Assembly: GCA_001917135.1 (NCBI GenBank)
Contig: MNTT01000016.1
Location: 62,518 to 126,517 of the forward strand
Length of the DNA stretch: 64,000 bases
Direction of reading: 5' to 3'
Origin: Acetobacter sp. 46_36
Lineage (GTDB): Bacteria; Pseudomonadota; Alphaproteobacteria; RF32; CAG-239
A model generated the notes under the pieces. That model did no database searches, was not told the origin of the DNA, and saw only the letters and a list, made by a program, of their open reading frames with translations. Below, piece after piece: positions 57,652-64,000 of the stretch (positions are counted from its first letter, which is position 1; each line of letters begins with the position of its first letter). The position numbers and the translations under genes are program-made.

Positions 57652-58842
57652 ATGACGGAAATGATCAGAACGGCGGGAAAAAGAGCGAGTGGGAAAACGA
57701 TTGCGGCTGCGGCAAAAAAAAGTAAGAACGGGGAAGCCGCGGCTGCGGCGGCGGAAAAGAGAACAGGCGTAAGAAAGGCAGGTGCAGAGAAAATGTCCGG
57801 GGCAGAGAAAACAGCCCGTATGCGGCGGATTATGAAAACGGCGGCAGCCGTTGCCGTGGCGCTGTTTATCGGCTGGACGGGCGGTTATGTTACGGCGGAC
57901 GGCATGGGGCTGAAGACGGACAGCAGGCTGGTGGCGTTCCGAATCGGCAACCAGCGGGACGTTATCGACTATGATATGCTGGCGGCAATCCGCTTTCTGG
58001 AATATAAATTCAGGCAGGAAGGGTATAAAATCGCCGGGTATGCGTATGCGGGGGATATGTATCCGAAAGAGCTGGACGCGGCGGGCGTGAACGTTTTTGT
58101 GCGCGGCTTTCCGAATTTTTATGACCTGAGGATGAATCCGAACAGCCGCAATATCTATTATATGCACCGGTTTGCCCAGTTTTATGCCGAAGAGCTGCGC
58201 AATTTTGACTATTACCTGTCGTCGCAGAAAAAAGTTCTTGATGCGGTTGACGGGCGGGTCAGGGTTGATTTGCTGCCGGGCGGTTTTGTGCCGCACGAAC
58301 GCCTGATTCCCGGCACGTACGCGTACGACGTGCTGTATATTTATGAATTTTACAATCCGGTATATGACGCGTTTATCCGGCGTTACAACAATCCGAAAAC
58401 GTACAGCGGTGCCAGATTTGCGGCGCTGAGCGACGAAGAACGGGAAGAAGAGCTGAAAAAGGCGAAACTGGTGGTATATGAAATGGGGCCGGTCGGCGAG
58501 GACGATGAAATTTATGTTCCGTATGCGGCTTATGACATTATCAGTTACGGGCGGCCGCTGCTGACCAACCGCAAGCCTAATCTCGACTGGTATTTCGGCG
58601 GCGACGTCTGGCTGTTTGACGACGTTGAGAGCATGGCGCTGGCGACCAATCAGGCGTTGAACACGGCGGACGGCATTCGCGAAAGGAAAGCTGCCGACGC
58701 GCGGCTGATACTGGAATCTTTTATGAATATGCGGGTGCCCTTTATGCAAAAGCTTGGCGCGGATATTTCGCGGCCGGGGCGGAGCGAAAAGGCAGCGCAG
58801 AGAGATTCTGTTCCGGGCGGTCCATTGCGGCGCCGGGGTTGA
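57652..58842 (+). CDS. Second anchored GT-B-like protein
   Basis: 396 residues. The first 60 are a Lys/Ala-rich low-complexity leader. A membrane helix follows at about 62-82. The remainder has GT-B-like features shared loosely with the preceding gene: IRFLEYKFRQEGYKIAGYAY, GVNVFVRGFPNFYDLRMNPN, LLPGGFVPHERLIPG and YAAYDIISYGRPLLTNRKP near the C-terminus. I read it as a distant paralogue of 56511-57557, but the match is weak. The positive leader predicts that the large domain is periplasmic. The gene starts 94 bp after its neighbour and probably shares its transcript. Confidence 0.65.
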   Translation: MTEMIRTAGKRASGKTIAAAAKKSKNGEAAAAAAEKRTGVRKAGAEKMSGAEKTARMRRIMKTAAAVAVALFIGWTGGYVTADGMGLKTDSRLVAFRIGNQRDVIDYDMLAAIRFLEYKFRQEGYKIAGYAYAGDMYPKELDAAGVNVFVRGFPNFYDLRMNPNSRNIYYMHRFAQFYAEELRNFDYYLSSQKKVLDAVDGRVRVDLLPGGFVPHERLIPGTYAYDVLYIYEFYNPVYDAFIRRYNNPKTYSGARFAALSDEEREEELKKAKLVVYEMGPVGEDDEIYVPYAAYDIISYGRPLLTNRKPNLDWYFGGDVWLFDDVESMALATNQALNTADGIRERKAADARLILESFMNMRVPFMQKLGADISRPGRSEKAAQRDSVPGGPLRRRG

Positions 58843-59063
58843 TATGCAAAAAAAATGCCATATTTTTTACAGGGATTTAGAAACTGTTAACTAAATCAAT
58901 AGTATTAATAACATTATGCCGGCGGAGGAGCGTCCAACGCAAGAAGGAAAGGCGGCAGACAGTGCCTGCCCGTGCCGAACCGGCGGACGGCATGAACGGC
59001 TTTGCAGCCGCGGGTGCGTCCGGAACGGCATACGTGAGGAAAATATAATAAGGAAATTAAAAC

Positions 59064-59282
59064 ATGACTACAAACGCACAAGTTGATTTTTTGAACGACA
59101 TTAAAGACAAAAAAGTTTCGGTTACCGTGTTTTTGATTAACGGCGTGAAACTGCAGGGCGTTATTACCTGGTTTGACGGGACGTCTCTGCTGTTAAGACG
59201 CGACGGGCACACTCAACTTGTCTATACGCACGCCGTTTCGACGATTATGCCGGCAACGCCGATTGACGTGGTTGAAGGATAA
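59064..59282 (+). CDS. hfq: RNA chaperone Hfq
   Basis: A 72-residue Hfq, the Sm-like hexamer that pairs small RNAs with mRNAs. The Sm1 motif (VSVTVFLINGVKLQGVITWFD) and Sm2 motif (LVYTHAVSTIMPA, a YTHAVST version of YKHAIST) are present, and the tail is short, as in alphaproteobacteria. AAGG lies upstream. It precedes hflX, the common arrangement. Confidence 0.98.
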   Translation: MTTNAQVDFLNDIKDKKVSVTVFLINGVKLQGVITWFDGTSLLLRRDGHTQLVYTHAVSTIMPATPIDVVEG

Positions 59283-59383
59283 TCAGCCCTTTGCCGCAGC
59301 TGAAAGCCGGCTTTTGAATGGCAGGCTTTTGAATGGCAGTTTTTTTCTGCCGAAAGCTGGCGGGCGACAGATGCTTGCAGAAG

Positions 59384-59419
59384 AACGCCGGACGGGCCTT
59401 TGGGGCCGGAGCCGGCGTT
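59384..59419. other. Hairpin between hfq and hflX
   Basis: AACGCCGG (59384-59391) pairs with CCGGCGTT (59412-59419), with an inner GGCC/GGCC stem around TTTGG. There is no long T run, so it may be a processing or attenuation structure rather than a terminator. A 15-bp duplication (GCTTTTGAATGGCAG) lies near 59310-59340. Confidence 0.45.
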
Positions 59420-59478
59420 TGGCTGTCAGGGGAGAAAGGAAAGGCCTGTAAACGGTATCAGGCCGGCAGAAGGGAAAT

Positions 59479-60756
59479 TTGACTGATGAGGCAGGTTTGT
59501 TAGAGATTGAAAAAGACAGAAAGACCAAGACGGCGGTTATCTGCCCGGTTATCAAAACCGCGGCGGGGATGATGACGGCAGAAGAAGAGGCGGCGCGGGA
59601 AAACGAAGCGGCAGGGCTGGTGTTGGCGATGGGGCAGGAGGTTGTCTTTTGCGAAACGGTCAGAATGTCCGCGATTGTGCCGAAGAGCTTTTTCGGCAAG
59701 GGAACGCTGGAGCGGCTGAGAACAGCCTGTGAGGAAAAAGACGCCGAACTGCTGGTGGTGGATATGCCGGTATCGGCGGTACAGCAGCGCAATCTGGAAA
59801 AGATGCTCAATATGAAAGTCATTGACAGGACGGCGGTTATTCTGGAAATTTTCGGGCAAAGGGCGCAGACCCGCGAAGGAAAATTACAGGTGGAACTGGC
59901 GCATCTGACTTACCAGCGCGGCAGGCTGGTGCGGAGCTGGACACACCTGGAGCGCCAAAGGGGCGGCGGCGGCTTTCTCGGCGGGCCGGGAGAAACGCAG
60001 ATAGAACTTGACCGGCGGCATTTGGACGAACGGATTGTCAAAATCAAAAAAGAGCTGGAAAAAGTCCGCCAGACACGCTCCATCCAGAGGGCAGCGCGCG
60101 TTAAGGTGCCTTATCCGGTGGCGGCGTTGGTCGGCTATACCAACGCGGGGAAGTCGACGCTGTTCAACCTTATTACCAAAGCGGACGTTTTTGCCAAAGA
60201 CATGCTGTTTGCCACGCTGGATCCGACGCTGCGTAAAATCGAACTCAGAAAAGGGCAGGACATTATCGTGTCGGATACGGTCGGCTTTATCTCGAATCTG
60301 CCGCATGAACTGGTGATGGCGTTTCGGGCAACGCTGGAGGAGGTATTGGAAGCGGACGTTATCGTCCACGTTATCGATGCGTCCAACCCCGACTGCAAAA
60401 CGCAGCGGCAGGATGTGCTTGACGTTTTGCACGAGCTGGGGCTGAGCAAAATTGAGCATGAGCCGAATTATATCGAGGTGTTTAACAAAACCGACAAGCT
60501 GGATGCGGCGGCGAAAGCGCGGCTGGCGGAAAGGATTTCCGGGAATACGTCTGCGGCGGCGGTTTCCGCTTTGAGCGGAGAAGGAACGGAAAGGCTGATG
60601 CAATTGCTGCGGGAAAAAATCTGTGCCAAAGGCGAACTTAAGACGGTGTCGGTTCCGGTCGGCGACGGCAAGAGGCTGGCGGAGGTTTACCGGACGGCGG
60701 AGGTTCTGGAACGGCGGGACGACGGCGAGCGCATATACCTGCGCGTGAGGTGCTGA
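59479..60756 (+). CDS. hflX: Ribosome-associated GTPase HflX
   Basis: A 425-residue GTPase that splits stalled ribosomes under stress. The N-terminal domain includes SFFGKGTLERL and VIDRTAVILEIFGQRAQTREGKLQVELA. A Gly-rich segment (RQRGGGGFLGGPGETQIELDRR) follows. The G domain has Walker A GYTNAGKSTLFN, G3 DTVGFISNLPHELV and G4 NKTDKLD. The start is most likely the TTG at 59479, preceded by AAGGG; homologues need the TKTAVICPV strand, so the ATG pair at codons 31-32 is too late. It follows hfq. Confidence 0.95.
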   Translation: MTDEAGLLEIEKDRKTKTAVICPVIKTAAGMMTAEEEAARENEAAGLVLAMGQEVVFCETVRMSAIVPKSFFGKGTLERLRTACEEKDAELLVVDMPVSAVQQRNLEKMLNMKVIDRTAVILEIFGQRAQTREGKLQVELAHLTYQRGRLVRSWTHLERQRGGGGFLGGPGETQIELDRRHLDERIVKIKKELEKVRQTRSIQRAARVKVPYPVAALVGYTNAGKSTLFNLITKADVFAKDMLFATLDPTLRKIELRKGQDIIVSDTVGFISNLPHELVMAFRATLEEVLEADVIVHVIDASNPDCKTQRQDVLDVLHELGLSKIEHEPNYIEVFNKTDKLDAAAKARLAERISGNTSAAAVSALSGEGTERLMQLLREKICAKGELKTVSVPVGDGKRLAEVYRTAEVLERRDDGERIYLRVRC

Positions 60757-60843
60757 CGGAACGGGGCGGCTTTCGGGGTTGGCGCGAGCGGGCGGAATTT
60801 TGTACCGTGGTTGAAAACAGCGGGGAAGACAGGAAGAAAAAGA

Positions 60844-60872
60844 TTGATTTTGCGGCGGTTTTGCGGTAAAAT
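60844..60872 (+). promoter_or_regulatory. Sigma-70 promoter for 61050-62762
   Basis: TTGATT (60844-60849), 17 bp, TAAAAT (60867-60872). It is the same design as the promoter before the S41-type gene. The leader is about 170 bases. Confidence 0.5.
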
Positions 60873-61049
60873 GGGAGAATAAGAAAGCGGCGGAGCAGCC
60901 AAAGCCGGGGAAATCGCCGTTCAGGCTGAACGGCAGAAGAACGGCAATGTAACGGCGAAACGGCTGCATAATGGCGAAATGGCGGCATAATGCAGGCGGC
61001 GCCGAAAGAGAAAGGCAGCCCCGGGAGAAATACCGGAAGGAAAAAGACG

Positions 61050-62762
61050 ATGGACATAACGGAACTGGAAGACGTATATTCGGAAAACGACAAATATCTT
61101 ATCCGCGAATATCAGAAACACGGTACGGACGATTTTCTGGTGGCAGGGCTGGGGGACAAAACGTTTGTCGTGCCGTATAAATATACGGTGGGGTCGCATA
61201 CGCCGAAAACTTCCATCAGCCGCTTTATGGCGTCATTGCTTGATTTTGAAGTACGGGAAGAAGGAAAGTACCTGCGTGCGGGGGAACCGGTGCTGACCGT
61301 CGGCTTTGAAGGGCGCGAGTATGTGGTGCCCTACGGCATGACGGGGCGCATTTCGCCGCAGCAGCTGGCCGAAACGGTGCAGGCGCGGGCGGAAGCAAAA
61401 TACAATACGGTTATTAACGCGGCACGGGCGCTGGAAGCCGCCGGGCATGATACAGGGATGCTGGATTTTTCTTCGGCGGCGGCGGAAAAATATGCCTACC
61501 GGCTGGCGGAACTCGGCAGCACGGCGGTTTTGGACAAGGAAACGCCGGAGCGCCTGAAAGTGATGGATTTTCTGCATAAGGCGGGAAACAAGGCGGCGAA
61601 GAAATTTAAGGCTTCGGCGCAGGGCATGGCGCGCCAGCTCGGGCGCAAGGTGGTGGAAGCCGAAAGGCAGGCAGCGCGGATTTATGTGCCGAAAAGCTAT
61701 AAGGCTGCGGCACTGGCGACTCTTCTCGGCGCGGGAACGGCAGGCGTTATGCTGACGGGCAGAGGATGTTCGGACACGGAGCGGCAGGAACAGCAGACCG
61801 AAGTGTCGGCAGAGACTGCAACCTATATGGATTTTATGGGGCGGGAACATTCCGACGTTTACGGCAATATCCGGCGGATTCAGGACTGGAAACCCGAAAT
61901 TACGGCACTGCTGATGGCGGTTGAGGGCTTTTCAGACAAGGCTTTTCCGGACGGGGGAGGCGTACCGACCATCGGTTCGGGCACGACGTTTTATCTGGAT
62001 GAAAACGGCAGGGAAACCAAGGTCAAGATGGGCGATGAAATTTCCGCCGACGAGGCGATGGAGCATAAGTGGCGCTACATCAACAAATATATGATAGAAA
62101 CACTGGGCGACGATTTCGGACGGGCCTGCACGGAAAAAGAGGCTATGGCCGGAATCGGGGCAGGGTTCTGCTGGGGGCAGAATGCGTTTGCCAAGTCGGA
62201 ATTCCTCAAATCTATGAAAAAAGGGGAAGATTTGGACGAGCAGCTGCGTAAACTCAGCGGCTTCCGCAGGCAGAAAGGGCTGTTAAAACGGAGCTATGCC
62301 CTGGCGTGCTGCCTGTCCGGCGCATGGACGGCGCAAGATTTGCTGGATTTGCCGGTTTATGAAATCAAGGGCAAAGGGTATGTCCACTGTGCGGTATATA
62401 CGCTTGATTTGCACGAGATTATGCCCTGCCGCAGCGACGGCAAAGGCGGATATGCCAAAGACAAAGACGGCAACGACGTGCCGAAAGTCGGCGAGGACGG
62501 TTTTTGTCTTGATTTTTATCTGGACAAAGCGCAAGACATTAAAGAAAGCCTGATAGCGCAGGCCGAACGCGGCAAAACGCCGTATAAAACGGTGCGCGAT
62601 TTAATGCCGGAAGATATGCTGCGCCAGCTGGAACCGGAGAGGTTTGGCGGTTTTACGGCGGAATCCGAGCAGCGCCGCGACAGCAGTATCGGTGCGGAGA
62701 AAAACGGCAAGGGCCGGACGCTGGTAACGGATGCCCGGGCGTTTAAATGGGGAAGGGACTGA
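61050..62762 (+). CDS. Orphan protein with C-terminal GH24 (T4-type) lysozyme domain
   Basis: 570 residues. Residues 1-210 are unrecognised, with two similar strands (TFVVPYKY and EYVVPYGM) and a helical, basic part. A hydrophobic segment at about 215-237 (LATLLGAGTAGVML) may cross the membrane. The C-terminal domain shows Glu292, Asp301 and Thr307 in AVEGFSDKAFPDGGGVPTIG. This is the exact Glu-x8-Asp-x5-Thr spacing of the GH24 catalytic triad. It would cleave peptidoglycan. No holin, spanin or phage structural genes are nearby, so it is not an obvious prophage lysis cassette. Start at 61050 has AGGAAAA upstream. Confidence 0.85.
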   Translation: MDITELEDVYSENDKYLIREYQKHGTDDFLVAGLGDKTFVVPYKYTVGSHTPKTSISRFMASLLDFEVREEGKYLRAGEPVLTVGFEGREYVVPYGMTGRISPQQLAETVQARAEAKYNTVINAARALEAAGHDTGMLDFSSAAAEKYAYRLAELGSTAVLDKETPERLKVMDFLHKAGNKAAKKFKASAQGMARQLGRKVVEAERQAARIYVPKSYKAAALATLLGAGTAGVMLTGRGCSDTERQEQQTEVSAETATYMDFMGREHSDVYGNIRRIQDWKPEITALLMAVEGFSDKAFPDGGGVPTIGSGTTFYLDENGRETKVKMGDEISADEAMEHKWRYINKYMIETLGDDFGRACTEKEAMAGIGAGFCWGQNAFAKSEFLKSMKKGEDLDEQLRKLSGFRRQKGLLKRSYALACCLSGAWTAQDLLDLPVYEIKGKGYVHCAVYTLDLHEIMPCRSDGKGGYAKDKDGNDVPKVGEDGFCLDFYLDKAQDIKESLIAQAERGKTPYKTVRDLMPEDMLRQLEPERFGGFTAESEQRRDSSIGAEKNGKGRTLVTDARAFKWGRD

Positions 62763-62919
62763 TTAAGGAGACGGGGTACCCGGTTAAACGAAAAGGGCAG
62801 CCGGTTAAAAAGAAGGGAACAGCCGGTTAAAGCAGAGGGAAAATATCGGGGTAAGGCGAAAAGCCTGTCCGGTCAAAGTAACAGGATGTTAAAGCAACGG
62901 CCGACGGCGTATTGGGGTA

Positions 62920-64000
62920 ATGATGAGGGAAAACAGCTTTTTGAAATATTTTATGCTTGCGGCCGGAGCTGCCGAAATCGGGTTTGCATTGTGGGCATTT
63001 TATTATCATTATATGTGCATGGATCATGTCGAGCATATCCACGCCGCCTGGCTGGTCTGGCAGGGGCAGGTGCCGTACCGCGATTTTTTTGAGCATCATA
63101 ATCCGCTGTTCTGGTATGTTCTGGCACCGTTTGTTGCCGCTTTTTATAAAAATGCGCTGGTCTTGTATGCGGCACGGGTTGTGTCGCTCGGGTTTTACAT
63201 CTTTATGTTTGCGGGGTTTTACAAGCTGTGTCGGGAATTTCTGGCGGTTTCGAAAACGGTTTTCGGGCTGGCGCTGCTGCTGTATTTTCTGGTTTATGAC
63301 AACTATTACCTGTTGTTTGAACTGCAGCCGGACGCGGCGATGTGGGGCTGTTTTTTCTGGGGGCTGGTTTATTATTTCCGCTTTATCGGCGCGGGAGCCG
63401 AAGGGAAGGGGAGTGATATCCGAAAGGCGTATCTGCTCTTTATGGCATCGTTTCTGTTTTTGCAAAAGATACTGATGCTGCTGGCAATTTTGGGCGGTTA
63501 TACGCTTTATCTGATGCGGCGGCGCAGAATTAACTGCCGGGCGGTATGGCAGGAACTGGCCTGGCCGGCTGCTGTTGCGGCGGCGTTTTTGTTCTGGCTT
63601 CATTATACCAACAGCTGGGATTTGTACTTTATATATAATTATGACCTCAATTACTGGATGCAGGAATTTATGGGCGATGCGCGCATTTTGCAGAACTGGC
63701 TTGTTGTCGGGGCGCTGCCGCTGGCGGCGATACTGTCGCTGCACCGCTTTCTGGACAGCCGGAACCTTTACCGCGAGCTTTTGGCCGGGCTGATGTTTTT
63801 GGAGTTTATCGGCAAAATGGCGGTCGGGGCGCCGTATGTGCAGTATTTTATTTTCAGCAATCTGGTTTCGGCGCTCATTGCCGCGGATTATGCGGTAGGA
63901 CAAATCCGGCTGAAAATGGTTAAACTCCTGCTGCTGGCCGGGGCTGCGGCGGGGATAGTCCTGCTCTGGCGCCATCCGCCGAACACGCAGTTTCCGCGTT
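62920..64000 (+). CDS. Polytopic GT-C-like glycosyltransferase, truncated by window edge
   Basis: A frame open from the tandem ATG at 62920/62923 to the end of the window, at least 360 codons. After the first helix comes DHVEHIHAAWLVWQGQVPYRDFF then EHHNPLFWYVLAP, the periplasmic loop pattern of GT-C/PMT-type enzymes that use polyprenyl-linked sugars. At least seven further hydrophobic helices follow (LALLLYFLVYDNYYLLF, LLFMASFLFLQKILMLLAILGGY and others). It probably adds a sugar to a surface glycan or lipid. GGGG precedes the start. The upstream 150 bp hold CAGCCGGTTAAA repeats. The C-terminus is not in the window. Confidence 0.85.
   Translation, partial: MMRENSFLKYFMLAAGAAEIGFALWAFYYHYMCMDHVEHIHAAWLVWQGQVPYRDFFEHHNPLFWYVLAPFVAAFYKNALVLYAARVVSLGFYIFMFAGFYKLCREFLAVSKTVFGLALLLYFLVYDNYYLLFELQPDAAMWGCFFWGLVYYFRFIGAGAEGKGSDIRKAYLLFMASFLFLQKILMLLAILGGYTLYLMRRRRINCRAVWQELAWPAAVAAAFLFWLHYTNSWDLYFIYNYDLNYWMQEFMGDARILQNWLVVGALPLAAILSLHRFLDSRNLYRELLAGLMFLEFIGKMAVGAPYVQYFIFSNLVSALIAADYAVGQIRLKMVKLLLLAGAAAGIVLLWRHPPNTQFPR

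Noticed and set aside
61050..62762. Prophage lysis cassette
   Set aside because: A lysozyme domain alone; no holin, spanin, terminase or structural genes nearby.
62957..63475. Cys/Ser/Arg-rich plus-strand frame and the long minus-strand frame 62827-63975
   Set aside because: Both are out-of-frame shadows of the GT-C-like membrane protein at 62920, whose translation is clearly a polytopic protein.

Overview
The window looks like chromosomal DNA of an alphaproteobacterium. The markers are a GatB/YqeY protein next to dnaG with rpoD nearby, a zinc-ribbon/DUF3426 protein divergent from ftsE-ftsX, a DUF218 domain and a PlsC-type acyltransferase after ftsX, an hfq-hflX pair, and a long RpoD with an acidic insert. 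The sequence is GC-rich in genes, with AT-rich patches at promoters. Its style (many unknown singletons, lipoproteins, pilin-like and glycosyltransferase genes) suggests an uncultured, possibly host-associated lineage; that placement is inference. I found no rRNA, tRNA, CRISPR array, transposase or integrase.

Layout. 0-10.8 kb: small membrane proteins and lipoproteins, an AraJ-like MFS exporter, Hsp20, a double-CDGSH iron-sulfur protein, an orphan 339-aa protein, a YbaK-type deacylase, and the rpsF-rpsR-rplI operon. 10.9-20.9 kb: yqeY, dnaG and rpoD on the minus strand, with an ankyrin lipoprotein and a 784-aa repeat protein inserted between dnaG and rpoD on the plus strand. 21-30 kb: zinc-ribbon protein, ftsE, a chain of four mini-ORFs, ftsX, a membrane GT2, a WbsX/DUF218 fusion, plsC and hemW. 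30-43 kb: two paralogous lipoproteins, dnaJ, an S41-peptidase protein, a DMT-like transporter, an HExxH protein, a flavin reductase, pepA, sua5 and an HxlR regulator. 43-53 kb: a possible pilus or surface locus with an anchored protein, a 1405-aa prepilin-like protein, a long MalQ and a PilS-like protein. 53-64 kb: class II lysS, a DUF218 protein, two signal-anchored glycosyltransferase-like proteins, hfq-hflX, a GH24-lysozyme protein, and a polytopic GT-C-like protein cut by the window edge.

Three features stand out. First, short GC-rich tandem arrays, almost all with locus-specific units (18-56 bp, several near 46-48 bp), lie at many gene ends and inside linkers, G-rich on the plus strand in every unit I counted. 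Second, lineage-specific modules sit inside otherwise conserved neighbourhoods (dnaG/rpoD, ftsEX/DUF218/plsC). Third, several unknown multi-domain proteins (5075-6094, 33039-35732, 36876-38195, 61050-62762) stand alone behind near-consensus sigma-70 promoters with 17-bp spacers. The best candidates for something undescribed are the giant prepilin-like protein with its PilS-like neighbour, the translationally coupled mini-ORF chain between ftsE and ftsX, and the WbsX domain nested in a DUF218 protein.
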